A program made the translations under genes and the position numbers. From the NCBI GenBank assembly GCA_025363755.1, contig JANYLQ010000052.1, positions 59,736 to 123,735 on the forward strand: 64,000 nucleotides of DNA, read 5' to 3'. Every line of letters starts with the position of its first letter. The first letter of the stretch is position 1. Of this stretch, positions 44,329 through 52,924 are shown one piece after another. The notes under the pieces were generated by a model. That model had not been told where the DNA came from, searched no databases, and saw nothing but the letters and a program-made list of their open reading frames with translations. The DNA is from Hyphomicrobiales bacterium (GTDB taxonomy: Bacteria > Pseudomonadota > Alphaproteobacteria > Rhizobiales > Aestuariivirgaceae).

Positions 44329-45525
44329 ATGAAGATTAGTCGTCGTTCCGCCCTGCAGCTTTTTGCTGCCTCGACACTTGTGCCCTTTGCGCCCGCATTC
44401 GCTGCTGATTGGAAAGCCATCGAAGCCGAAGCCAAGGGCCAAGAGGTATTCTTCAACGCTTGGGCAGGCGCCGATAATATTAACGCCTATATCGCTTGGG
44501 CGGGCGAGGCGGTGATGAAGCGTTGGGGTGTGAAGTTGACCCATGTGAAGATCACTGACACGGCAGAAGTCGTCAAACGCGTGCGTGATGAAGTGAAGGC
44601 TGGAAAGTCAGATGGTTCGGTTGATCTGGTCTGGATCAATGGTGCGAACTTCAAGGCAATGAAGTCTGAGAAATTACTGTTTGGCCCTTTTGCTGAAAGC
44701 TTGCCGAATTTTGCACTCGTCGACGTGAAGGGCAAACCGACAACGACGAAAGACTTTACCGAAACAACGGATGGCCTTGAAAGCCCATGGGGCATGGCGC
44801 AGTTTACTTTTTTTGCCGATGGCGCAAAAGTGGCGAGCCCACCACGTTCGATGGTTGAGCTTGCGGCTTTTGCAAAAGCCAATCCGGGTCGCGTGACATA
44901 TCCAGCGCCACCTGATTTTCATGGCGCAACGTTTTTGAAGCAGGCGCTTGTTGAGGCCGCCTCTGATAAAAGTATTTTTGCCAAACCAATTGATCAAGCT
45001 GGCTTCGATACTGCCGCCAAACCTTGGCTGGCATTCTTGGACGAAATCAAACCTTCGCTTTGGCGTGAAGGCAAACAATATCCAAAATCACAAGCCGAAA
45101 TCACCCAGATGGTGGCCGATGGTGAGCTTCTGATTGGCCTCACCTTCAATCCGAATGAACCAGCAAATTTAGCGGCCGCAGGCACCTTACCCAAAACCAC
45201 AATCGCATGGCAGCATACAGCGGGCACAATTGGCAATTCGCATTTTGTCGCGATCCCCACCAATGCCAAAGCCAAAGCTGGAGCTCAAGTGGTTGCCAAT
45301 TTCTTGTTGTCGGCTGAGGCGCAAGCCAAGAAGAATGATCTTAAAACCTGGGGCGACCCGACTGTGCTTGATGTTGCAAAACTCAGTGGTGATGATGCCA
45401 AGATGTTTGCGGCAAGCTCTGTGCCCGGCAGCGTGTCACTTCCAGGCCCTGCGATCTTGGAGCCCGATGCCAGCTTTGTGGCGCTCATTGAATCAACTTG
45501 GTTAAGCCACTACGCTAAGGGATGA
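44329..45525 (+). CDS. ynjB: ABC transporter substrate-binding protein, YnjB-like
   Basis: 398-residue periplasmic binding protein with a twin-arginine-type leader (MKISRRSALQLFAASTLVPFAPAFA). FFNAWAGADNINAYIAW, LVWINGANFKAMK, WGMAQFTFFADGAK and GELLIGLTFNPNEPANLAAAG match the YnjB group, whose ligand is unknown (thiamine has been suggested from similarity). Followed by ynjC-, ynjD- and ynjF-like genes as in E. coli ynjBCDEF, without the sulfurtransferase ynjE. Good AAGGAGA site. Confidence 0.85.
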   Translation: MKISRRSALQLFAASTLVPFAPAFAADWKAIEAEAKGQEVFFNAWAGADNINAYIAWAGEAVMKRWGVKLTHVKITDTAEVVKRVRDEVKAGKSDGSVDLVWINGANFKAMKSEKLLFGPFAESLPNFALVDVKGKPTTTKDFTETTDGLESPWGMAQFTFFADGAKVASPPRSMVELAAFAKANPGRVTYPAPPDFHGATFLKQALVEAASDKSIFAKPIDQAGFDTAAKPWLAFLDEIKPSLWREGKQYPKSQAEITQMVADGELLIGLTFNPNEPANLAAAGTLPKTTIAWQHTAGTIGNSHFVAIPTNAKAKAGAQVVANFLLSAEAQAKKNDLKTWGDPTVLDVAKLSGDDAKMFAASSVPGSVSLPGPAILEPDASFVALIESTWLSHYAKG

Positions 45526-45577
45526 TTTCATTTACCCCACACTCACTAATTAGTTGTCTTCCCCGCAATTTAATTAG

Positions 45578-45665
45578 CCGTCATCCCAGCGAAGGCTGGG
45601 ATCCCGCTTTCTTTATATGATCTCGCAAAGACAAAGCTGGATACCTGCCTTCGCAGGTATGACGG
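45578..45665. repeat. Palindromic CGTCAT/ATGACG intergenic repeat element
   Basis: 88 bp with terminal CCGTCAT (45578-45584) and ATGACGG (45659-45665). Each half holds its own hairpin: ATCCCAGC-gaag-GCTGGGAT and ATACCTGC-cttc-GCAGGTAT. Elements of this sequence are widespread in proteobacterial genomes and are known for spurious translation as WIPAFAGMT, which is read here too. It lies between ynjB and ynjC and provides the only plausible in-frame starts of ynjC. Confidence 0.85.
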
Positions 45666-47284
45666 ATTGGGGCGTAATTGGTGCAATTCCGATTTGCGTC
45701 CTCTTCGCACTCCCACTTATCACTAGCCTCTTTTACGCCCTGATCGGCGCATTCGATGTCACAGCTTGGCAAGCACTGTTTGCACATCCGCAACTCTGGT
45801 CAGGCCTTGAGCTTTCAATCTTTACAGGTGCCATCGCCGCCGTGTTGGCTCAGATCACTGCAATAATTATCGTCGCTGCCACTTATGAAAGTGCTGGTTG
45901 GGGAAATCTGCCTGCCACCATGGGCGCGATGCTCGCACTTCCACATCTCGCACTCGCTATTGGCCTCAGCTTTCTCATCATGCCGAGTGGTGTGTTAGCG
46001 CGCATCATTTCAAATATTGCCGGCTGGCAAACGCCACCCAATTGGATCACCACACATGATCCTTACGGCCTCGCCCTCATCGCCGCACTCACAATCAAAG
46101 AAGCGCCATTCCTTATCTGGATCATGGCAGGCCTTCTGGACCGTGATGACATCAAACAGGATTTCAAAAACCAACGCGCTGCTGCAACAAGCTTGGGCCA
46201 TGGAAGTGTTTCAATCTGGCTGCGCCTCTATCTGCCGCAACTTATGCCCAAGCTAATCTGGCCTTTGGTGATTGTGTTTATTTATGCAGCCACTGTGGTC
46301 GACATGTCGCTTGTGATCGGCCCGACGCAACCACCAACATTAGCAACGGTGATCTGGGCTGACATAAATAGCGAGCAGGTGACTAACAACGCGCGTGGAA
46401 ATGTTGGTGCGGTATTTCTGTCAATAGCTCTCGGCGTGTGTTTACTTTTGGCATACGCAATTCTGAAATCAGTTTCATCGTTTTGCCGACAGTTTTTATC
46501 ATCTGGCCCAAACCCGCAGTCACAGTCAAATTTCGTCGGACGCGCAAATTATCGAATATTAGTATGGCTTTACATAGCTGTTACTGCATTGCTTTTATTT
46601 ATGAGCTTCGCGCAGCTATGGCCCTTTCCGCATCTTATCCCAACAACATCTACGCGCGCTTGGGGCCTTATTTTACAAAGTCCAAATGCGCTGATCACCA
46701 GCGTTGGTCTAGCGATTGCCACCAGCATAACAGCATTGGCATTGATTATCCTGTGGTTTGAAAATTTGCCCCAAAAATCAGATCAGCTATTGGTTTTATT
46801 GAGTTTGGCAATATTGGGTTTGCCCGCGATATTAGTTGGCCTCGGACTATATCGTGCCTTTCTGAATTTTGGTTTGACCGGAAATTTAACGGGGCTGTTC
46901 CTCGCCCATCTCATGCCTGTCACGGCTTATATGATCATCGTTCTCGTCGGCCCTTACCGAGCGCTTGACCCACGTTACGCTGATATAGCTGCAAGCTTCG
47001 CAAAAACGAAATTCGAATTTCTAAATCAAATTAAATTGCCATTACTGAAGGCCCCAATATTGGCGGCGCTCGGCGTGGGCTTTGCTGTCAGTTTCGGCCA
47101 ATATATTTCAGCGCAGTTGATTGCAGCGGGCAGGTATTCAACCTTGCCCATCGAAGCGGTGACCTTGACCTCCGGCACCAACCGCCCACTCACGGCAGCA
47201 TTTGCACTTCTTTTATTGTTGCCGCCACTTTTAGCTTATGTGATTGCCGCTTACTTTGGAAAATCGCGCTGGAGCAAGGGATGA
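45617..47284 (+). CDS. ynjC: ABC transporter permease, YnjC-like, start within a repeat
   Basis: About 541-555-residue fused permease with roughly twelve helices: two ThiP/CysT-type halves, each with an EAA-like loop (AAATSLGHGSVSIWLRLYLPQL near residue 190, and ADIAASFAKTKFEFLNQIKLPLL near 455). The first 14-15 residues (ISQRQSWIPAFAGMTD) are read from the palindromic repeat. The real membrane domain begins right after it, so translation starts at ATG 45617 or 45659, both inside the repeat. The stop overlaps ynjD by ATGA. Function and partner genes are clear; the start is not. Confidence 0.82.
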   Translation: MISQRQSWIPAFAGMTDWGVIGAIPICVLFALPLITSLFYALIGAFDVTAWQALFAHPQLWSGLELSIFTGAIAAVLAQITAIIIVAATYESAGWGNLPATMGAMLALPHLALAIGLSFLIMPSGVLARIISNIAGWQTPPNWITTHDPYGLALIAALTIKEAPFLIWIMAGLLDRDDIKQDFKNQRAAATSLGHGSVSIWLRLYLPQLMPKLIWPLVIVFIYAATVVDMSLVIGPTQPPTLATVIWADINSEQVTNNARGNVGAVFLSIALGVCLLLAYAILKSVSSFCRQFLSSGPNPQSQSNFVGRANYRILVWLYIAVTALLLFMSFAQLWPFPHLIPTTSTRAWGLILQSPNALITSVGLAIATSITALALIILWFENLPQKSDQLLVLLSLAILGLPAILVGLGLYRAFLNFGLTGNLTGLFLAHLMPVTAYMIIVLVGPYRALDPRYADIAASFAKTKFEFLNQIKLPLLKAPILAALGVGFAVSFGQYISAQLIAAGRYSTLPIEAVTLTSGTNRPLTAAFALLLLLPPLLAYVIAAYFGKSRWSKG

Positions 47285-47928
47285 GTTTGCATCTCAAAAA
47301 TATTTCGCTGGTGCTGGGTGGTGAGATACTTATTGCGCCGCTTTGGTTGGACATTGCAGCTGGCGAAGCCGTGACACTGATGGGAAAAAGTGGCTCTGGA
47401 AAATCTTCGCTGCTGTCTTATATTGCGGGTGATCTTGCTTCGCCGTTTTCAGGCGCGGGCGAGATTATTCTGAGCGGCAAGATGCTCAACAATATCCCGC
47501 CACAAAATCGAAATATCGGAAGATTATTTCAAGACGATCTATTGTTTCCCCATATGACGGTCGGTGAAAATCTTCTCTTTGCCATTCCACGCGGCGTTCG
47601 CTCTGAACGCGAAAATATGATGCAAACTGCATTGGTACGCGCCGAACTAGAAGGCTTTGCAGATCGTGCACCACACACTCTCTCAGGCGGTCAGCGGTCG
47701 CGCGTTTCATTGATGCGCTCATTGCTAGCAAAACCTCAAGCCATGTTGCTCGACGAGCCGTTCAACAAACTTGACCGAGAACTTCGTGGCACAATTCGGG
47801 ACTATACTTTCACGCATTTGAAAGCGCGAAATGTTTCAACCCTGCTAGTCACCCACGACATAAGCGATGCCCCGGACGGCGGCCGCATTTTCGAAATCAC
47901 TAAATCTGGTGAGATTAAACATGTTTGA
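47281..47928 (+). CDS. ynjD: ABC transporter ATPase, YnjD-like
   Basis: 215 residues: Walker A MGKSGSGKSSLLSYIAG near residue 34, Q-loop NIGRLFQDDLLFPHMTVGENL, signature LSGGQRSRVSLMRSLLA, Walker B MLLDEPFNKLD and switch His in LLVTHDISDAPDGG. FNKLD is typical of YnjD. It overlaps ynjC by four bases and the phosphatidyltransferase gene by eight. Confidence 0.88.
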   Translation: MSLHLKNISLVLGGEILIAPLWLDIAAGEAVTLMGKSGSGKSSLLSYIAGDLASPFSGAGEIILSGKMLNNIPPQNRNIGRLFQDDLLFPHMTVGENLLFAIPRGVRSERENMMQTALVRAELEGFADRAPHTLSGGQRSRVSLMRSLLAKPQAMLLDEPFNKLDRELRGTIRDYTFTHLKARNVSTLLVTHDISDAPDGGRIFEITKSGEIKHV

Positions 47929-48538
47929 CCGTATCGCCCTAAAAATCACGAAGCCCGCAGTTGATGGCGCTGCGCGCCAAATTGTAAAATTTGGGTTCAA
48001 CGCCGATCAAGTTACTTTAACCTGTTTTGTGCTTGGAATGATTTCGGCTGTCTTGATCATAGTCGGCCAATTCCAAATTGCATTGGTGCCGCTTTTGCTC
48101 GGGCGAATTTGCGACGGCCTCGACGGTGCAGTGGCCAGACAAACCGTGCAAACCGACCGCGGCGCATTCATGGACATTGCACTGGACTTTCTATTCTATG
48201 CTTCAATACCGCTGGCTTTTGCAATTGCAGATCCACCACTCAACGCACTTCCTGCAGCCATTCTACTCGCTGCCTTCGTCGGCACAGGCACAAGCTTTTT
48301 GGCCTATGCCACGCTGGCCGAAAAGCGCGGCGAGAAAAGCACGGCATATCCGTCAAAGTCATTTTATTATTTGGGTGGGCTAACTGAGGGCACGGAAACG
48401 ATCGCCACCTTCACTTTGATGTGCCTGTTCCCTCAGCACTTCGCATTACTGGCGTGTATTTATGCAACGCTCTGTACACTGACAACCGCCACCCGCATTA
48501 TTGCAGGCTGGCAAAACTTTGCCGTGACAAAGAAGTAA
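47921..48538 (+). CDS. ynjF: CDP-alcohol phosphatidyltransferase family protein, YnjF-like
   Basis: 205-residue membrane enzyme from MFDRIALKITKPAVDGAARQIV. The CDP-alcohol motif is RICDGLDGAVARQT...GAFMDIALDF near residues 66-92, with the metal-binding Asp set. Helices follow to residue 200. It presumably moves a phospho-alcohol onto or from CDP-diacylglycerol; acceptor unknown. The start at 47921 lies within the last codons of ynjD. Its fixed linkage to a ynjBCD importer suggests the imported compound feeds a lipid head group. Confidence 0.83.
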   Translation: MFDRIALKITKPAVDGAARQIVKFGFNADQVTLTCFVLGMISAVLIIVGQFQIALVPLLLGRICDGLDGAVARQTVQTDRGAFMDIALDFLFYASIPLAFAIADPPLNALPAAILLAAFVGTGTSFLAYATLAEKRGEKSTAYPSKSFYYLGGLTEGTETIATFTLMCLFPQHFALLACIYATLCTLTTATRIIAGWQNFAVTKK

Positions 48539-48559
48539 GCAAAAATTAACAAAAGACTT

Positions 48560-48858
48560 TTGGCAAACCCAAAAAAACGCTTGAATACGACAATCGAATC
48601 CATCATATGCGGCCTACCCAAAGTCGCACGTGCCGCAAGGTCTCCCCAAAGCAACGACGGTGTAAGGTTTTTTAGTCTCTGTCGGCCCTCCAAAGTCGGC
48701 GAAACTGAGAGGCACCACTTTCATTGCCCCAAGTGCGATTGGAACTCCCAATCAATCCCAAGGCGAAACAGTCTGGTTAACGGTTTGTTACGTTTCCACC
48801 GCGTAGCACTTCCGTCGCTAGATTGCCTTTTGAACTCTTGATTCGGGAACTCAAAACC
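48560..48858 (+). promoter_or_regulatory. Long 5' leader of the ornithine decarboxylase gene, speF-motif candidate
   Basis: 320 bp without a credible gene before the decarboxylase. Alphaproteobacterial ornithine decarboxylase genes often carry a conserved structured speF leader of this size. Seen here: several short complementary segments, repeated CTCCCAA-like strings, and TTTTGA/TCAAAA arms flanking two GAACTC repeats within 35 bases of the start codon. The match to the published motif could not be checked. Confidence 0.45.
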
Positions 48859-49995
48859 ATGGCCGCTACTGCTCGCATTAAAGACTTCCTCCGAACCGCT
48901 CAGCCAGAAGGCCCCTGCCTTGTGGTCGATCTGGATGTTGTGAAAGATAATTACAAAGCGTTTGACCGCGCCATGCCCGGCACCCGCATTTTTTATGCTG
49001 TGAAAGCCAATCCGGCTCCTGAAATTTTAAAGGCCTTGGCCGATCTCGGCTCATGCTTTGACACGGCGTCTGTGGTTGAAATCGAAATGGCATTGGCTGC
49101 TGGTGCAACGCCAAACCGCATCTCATTTGGTAACACCATCAAGAAAGAACGCGATGTTGCCAAAGCTCATGCTTACGGTATCTCGCTGTTTGCTGTGGAC
49201 TCAATTGAAGAAGTTGAAAAAGTGGCCCGCGCTGCACCTGGGGCACGCGTGTTCTGCCGTATTCTCACCGATGGCGCTGGCGCCGAATGGCCACTCTCGC
49301 GCAAGTTCGGCTGCGATCCATCCATGGCCAAAGACGTGCTGATGCATGCCCACAAGCTTGGCCTTGCAGCTTATGGCATTTCATTCCATGTTGGCTCGCA
49401 GCAAACGCGCCTAGGTGCTTGGGATACGGCTCTCGAACAAGCCAAGTCGATCTTCGATGAAATGGCTGCTGAGGGTGTTACGCTCTCGATGGTAAACTTG
49501 GGTGGCGGCTTTCCGACGAAATATTTGAAAGCTGTTCCCGGCACAAACTCTTATGCCAATGCCATTCACGAAGGTTTGGAAAGGCATTTCGGCAATGCCA
49601 TTCCCGATACCATCATCGAGCCAGGCCGTGGCATGGTGGGCAATGCTGGCGTGATCAAATGCGAAGTGGTTTTGATCTCGAAGAAGCATGCTAATGACAA
49701 TCTGCGCTGGGTTTATTTGGACATTGGCAAATTCGGCGGCTTGGCCGAAACTATGGATGAGGCCATACGCTACCCAATCACTACAATTCATGATGGCGGC
49801 GCTAAGGCCCCATGCGTGATTGCAGGCCCGACCTGTGACTCAGCTGATGTGCTGTATGAAAAAGCGCCTTATGATTTGCCGCTGTCACTTTCAGTGGGTG
49901 ATGAAGTGCTGATCGAGTCGACAGGTGCTTATACCACGACTTACGCATCGGTTGCCTTCAACGGCTTCCCGCCTTTGCGCTCGTTCGTAATTTAG
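48859..49995 (+). CDS. Ornithine/lysine decarboxylase, fold III PLP enzyme
   Basis: Makes putrescine (or cadaverine) for polyamine synthesis. 378 residues. The PLP lysine lies in IFYAVKANPAPEIL near residue 51; FHVGSQQT, LGGGFPTKY, EPGRGMVGNAG and the C-terminal GPTCDSADVLYE with the active-site Cys near 327 are standard group IV motifs. The start at 48859 (MAATARIKDFLR) agrees with relatives. An RNA leader precedes it and a GNAT gene follows, a pairing common in Hyphomicrobiales. Confidence 0.92.
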   Translation: MAATARIKDFLRTAQPEGPCLVVDLDVVKDNYKAFDRAMPGTRIFYAVKANPAPEILKALADLGSCFDTASVVEIEMALAAGATPNRISFGNTIKKERDVAKAHAYGISLFAVDSIEEVEKVARAAPGARVFCRILTDGAGAEWPLSRKFGCDPSMAKDVLMHAHKLGLAAYGISFHVGSQQTRLGAWDTALEQAKSIFDEMAAEGVTLSMVNLGGGFPTKYLKAVPGTNSYANAIHEGLERHFGNAIPDTIIEPGRGMVGNAGVIKCEVVLISKKHANDNLRWVYLDIGKFGGLAETMDEAIRYPITTIHDGGAKAPCVIAGPTCDSADVLYEKAPYDLPLSLSVGDEVLIESTGAYTTTYASVAFNGFPPLRSFVI

Positions 49996-50035
49996 TTTCA
50001 CAACTCATTTCTTTGCCAACTTATTGGAGGCCAAA

Positions 50036-50554
50036 ATGGTCACAATTTGTGCTGAAATCTCGTCTGATATTGCGCCCCGCGAAGCTTTGCTCAACCAAGC
50101 CTTCGGCCAAAAGCGTTTTCGTAAGACATCTGAAAAGCTGCGTACCAACCGCATGCCCGCACTCGCCTTCACAGCCGTGGACGAAGAAGGCAAGTTGATC
50201 GGCACTATTCGCTTGTGGAACATCATCGCAGGCTCAGCTGGCTCATCGTTGTTGCTTGGTCCTTTGGCCGTTGAAAGCCAACATCAAAATTCTGGCATCG
50301 GCCGCGCTTTGATGGAACAAGCCATCTTCGCCGCACGTAATATGGGTGCTGACTCAATTCTACTAGTTGGCGACGAGCCTTATTACGCCCGCTTCGGTTT
50401 TTGTGCGGCCTTGGCCCGCAGCCTCCATTTGCCCGGCCCCGTCGAGCGCCACCGTTTCCTTGGTTTGGAATTGGAGTCACAAGCTTTGGACGATGCTGAA
50501 GGTCTTGTTGCAGCCAGCGGCGAATTTATCGTGGGTGATGCAATTGCAGCCTAG
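50036..50554 (+). CDS. GNAT-family N-acetyltransferase
   Basis: 172 residues. SLLLGPLAVESQHQNSGIGRALMEQAIFAARNMG holds the acetyl-CoA loop (Q-N-S-G-I-G-R-A), and ILLVGDEPYYARFGF is the YhbS-type signature. The ATG at 50036 follows GGAGG at 50026-50030; an upstream in-frame TTG is less likely. It may acetylate polyamines given its neighbour, though YhbS-like proteins are otherwise uncharacterised. Confidence 0.85.
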   Translation: MVTICAEISSDIAPREALLNQAFGQKRFRKTSEKLRTNRMPALAFTAVDEEGKLIGTIRLWNIIAGSAGSSLLLGPLAVESQHQNSGIGRALMEQAIFAARNMGADSILLVGDEPYYARFGFCAALARSLHLPGPVERHRFLGLELESQALDDAEGLVAASGEFIVGDAIAA

Positions 50555-50571
50555 GCGCTCGCTCAGGCCAG

Positions 50572-51375
50572 CTATTTTCTAGGCAACATTTTCTTGAATG
50601 CGTCAATCTCGGCTTTAGGTGCACTCACGATGTAGGGTGCCGTTGGCCAAGCACCCGACTGCACATCGTTAACCCATTCTTTGAACGCCGTCATGCGCAT
50701 CTCTTGAATGCGGTCAAATTCCTTTGCCAGATTCACATATTGTTTGGAGTGACGTGGCACATGACCCGTGTTGGTTCCAAGCACATCGCAACCGAACAAA
50801 TATTGGCAATCACCACCTTTGCCGCCCCCCATAGAGACTAAAAATACCGAAGTGTGCTTGGCTATTTCGGCTGTTACTTCAGGCGGTACAACTTCGATCT
50901 CGACCCCGAATGCGCCAGCTTCCTCATATTGCATAACACGGTCATAAACCCACTTGGCGCTACCTGCTGTTTTGCCTACGGCTTTAAAACCGCCCGTCCA
51001 TGTGCAGGTGTGGGGAACGAGGCCCACGTGACCAATAACCGGAATTCCCTCATCCGCCATGCGGCGCACAGTAGGCATTGAGGCTGCGCAATAAACTGCA
51101 TCTGCACCGTTGCGCATCATTTCAAAACCCCATTTCAGAAATGCATCTGTGGTTCCATCAAGCTCGTAGAGGGGAAGACCCGGTACCGCAAACAGTGTTG
51201 GCGCTACATCTCGAAATTGCTTTTGTGCCAGCATTTCGGGTGGAACAGAAACCATATCTATGCCTGCAGCTTGAGCCGCCGCCAGCTCTTCCCAGTTTTC
51301 GGTTCGCATCATGGTATATTGATATTTGCCTTTGTTGGCACGAATATCAGTAATCGTCGGTTTTTTATGAGCCAT
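50572..51375 (-). CDS. PanB-superfamily protein without PanB catalytic residues
   Basis: 267 residues aligning with ketopantoate hydroxymethyltransferase in its second half: GIPVIGHVGLVPHTCTWTGGFKAVGKT, YEEAGAFGVEIEVVPPEVTAEI and VLGTNTGHVPRHSKQY. The Mg and substrate sites are different. The GDS motif (metal Asp) reads VPPE, the LADLPF Asp is absent, and VKIEGG (Lys and metal Glu) reads VYCAASM; the GHxGL His and the late catalytic Glu remain. It is therefore unlikely to make ketopantoate and may perform another C1 or aldol reaction. It lies nine bases after the MocE-like gene in one operon with it and the MocD-like gene. Confidence 0.75.
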   Translation of the reverse strand: MAHKKPTITDIRANKGKYQYTMMRTENWEELAAAQAAGIDMVSVPPEMLAQKQFRDVAPTLFAVPGLPLYELDGTTDAFLKWGFEMMRNGADAVYCAASMPTVRRMADEGIPVIGHVGLVPHTCTWTGGFKAVGKTAGSAKWVYDRVMQYEEAGAFGVEIEVVPPEVTAEIAKHTSVFLVSMGGGKGGDCQYLFGCDVLGTNTGHVPRHSKQYVNLAKEFDRIQEMRMTAFKEWVNDVQSGAWPTAPYIVSAPKAEIDAFKKMLPRK

Positions 51376-51384
51376 GATGTTCGT

Positions 51385-51708
51385 TCAATCCTTATAGCCA
51401 ATGTCTATCATCACTTTGCCGCCTTCAACTTTAACCGGATAGGTCTGAAGGTTGACGCAGACCGGTGCACCTTTTGCAGCACCCGTTGTATAATCAAACC
51501 GACCATTGTGCTTTGGGCATTCGATGATGTGATCCATAACCAGACCGTCAGCCAGATGAATTTTTTCATGTGTGCATAGACCGTCCGTGGCGTAGAATTT
51601 GTCTGACGGGGAACGATAAATTGCAAAAGTGCGGCCAGCATGATCGAACCGCATTACATCTTCCTCGGCAATGTCGTCTTTTGCGCAAGCTTCAATCCAT
51701 TGAGTCAT
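51385..51708 (-). CDS. MocE-like Rieske [2Fe-2S] ferredoxin
   Basis: 107 residues with the Rieske ligands C-T-H near residue 45 and C-P-K-H near 64 (GLCTHEKIHLADGLVMDHIIECPKHNGRFD). MocE serves as electron carrier for the rhizopine O-demethylating oxygenase MocD, and the gene is eight bases after a MocD-like gene. A MocF-type reductase was not found in the window, so electrons must come from elsewhere. Confidence 0.85.
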   Translation of the reverse strand: MTQWIEACAKDDIAEEDVMRFDHAGRTFAIYRSPSDKFYATDGLCTHEKIHLADGLVMDHIIECPKHNGRFDYTTGAAKGAPVCVNLQTYPVKVEGGKVMIDIGYKD

Positions 51709-51716
51709 GTAATATC

Positions 51717-52790
51717 CTATTCAGCAGCAAGTGGCTGGGTGACGGCCGCGGTGATTTGCGGCAAGTGGCGCGGTATAGCATATGTCGGGTCTTTGATTTG
51801 CTTAATCCAAGCGGGAATAATTTCGCGGTAGGCATCAAACACAGATGAGTTTGCAGGCACCGTATAAGGCTTCATGTCCTCGTAAAGTTTAGGCAGCTGA
51901 TGATATGGCACCATCGGAAACATATGATGTTCAACGTGATAATTCATGTTCCAATAGATAAAGCGCAGTACAGGGTTCATCAAAACTGTTCGACTGTTCA
52001 GGCGGTGATCCAAAACATCTTCAGCAAGCCCGCCATGTTGCGTGAGGCCTGTCATCACATGTACCCAAGCGCCGTACATGGTGGGTAGCACCCCAACCAA
52101 CAGCACGGGAATCCAGCTGTGTGTGTAAAGTGAAAGCGCGATTGATCCAAAATGTATGGCCATCCAAATGCGTGCTGTGAAATAAACTCGTGCTCTCTCA
52201 GTCTCGGGCACAAACGTCATCTCTTCCGGTGCGAGACGACCAGAAACATGGATGAACATTTTTTTGACGGCATCAATGGTTTGCGGAATGGCGAAGTATA
52301 CACCGATCAATTTCAACAGAATGGTTGGACGCATAATAGAAATCTCAGGATCGCGACCCACAATAATTGTGTCAGTATGGTGGCGGGTGTGGCTCCAGCG
52401 CCAGACGGTTGGCGCGCGCATAATCATGAAACACGCCACCTCATAAACCGCATCATTCATCCAGCGTGTTTTAAAAGCTGTGCCATGGCCACATTCATGC
52501 CAGCGCGAATCTGTCGATGAACCGTAGAGAACGCCATAGGCCAAAAAAAACGGCAGGCTCCACCAGCTTGGGAAAAAATAAATCGCAAACCCGGCGGTTA
52601 AAATGAAACATGCTATCCAGATTAAAGTATCGCGAATGGCCGGGCCGTCGGATCGCTTCATCAATTCTTTAAGACGAACTCTCTCAATCGGAGCTTGATA
52701 CCACTTCGCATTGGCCAGTCCAACTTCTTCGGCGCGCTTTGCATCGCGGCCGAGCAGACTATAATCGCGCGGGAATATGGCATCGGTCAT
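51717..52790 (-). CDS. MocD-like membrane di-iron oxygenase (fatty acid desaturase fold)
   Basis: 357 residues with about four helices and the three histidine clusters of the desaturase/alkane hydroxylase family: HECGH near residue 92, HTRHH near 131 and HVEHH near 283. MocD is the oxygenase that removes the O-methyl group of rhizopine (3-O-methyl-scyllo-inosamine). Together with the MocE-like gene and a sugar/inositol-type importer across the divergent promoter, this suggests oxidative demethylation of an imported sugar derivative. A true lipid desaturase is the main alternative. Confidence 0.82.
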   Translation of the reverse strand: MTDAIFPRDYSLLGRDAKRAEEVGLANAKWYQAPIERVRLKELMKRSDGPAIRDTLIWIACFILTAGFAIYFFPSWWSLPFFLAYGVLYGSSTDSRWHECGHGTAFKTRWMNDAVYEVACFMIMRAPTVWRWSHTRHHTDTIIVGRDPEISIMRPTILLKLIGVYFAIPQTIDAVKKMFIHVSGRLAPEEMTFVPETERARVYFTARIWMAIHFGSIALSLYTHSWIPVLLVGVLPTMYGAWVHVMTGLTQHGGLAEDVLDHRLNSRTVLMNPVLRFIYWNMNYHVEHHMFPMVPYHQLPKLYEDMKPYTVPANSSVFDAYREIIPAWIKQIKDPTYAIPRHLPQITAAVTQPLAAE

Positions 52791-52924
52791 GGAATAGGCC
52801 CTCTAGGTGCGACGCATACTAGAATCAACATTCTAAGAGAACAATTGATTTATGAATGTATCTATCAAATTGCATCATTTTATTTCATGTGATACTAGCT
52901 CTGGAAATTGGAAATGCTTTTGCA

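Noticed and set aside
48777..48791. CtrA-box-like TTAA-N7-TTAC in the decarboxylase leader
   Set aside because: Mismatch in the second half-site and located inside a presumed RNA leader.
52878..52892. Shared 13-mer (TTTATTTCATGTG) with the urt upstream region at about 63697
   Set aside because: Low-complexity A+T-rich match without symmetry in the lacI copy; could be chance.
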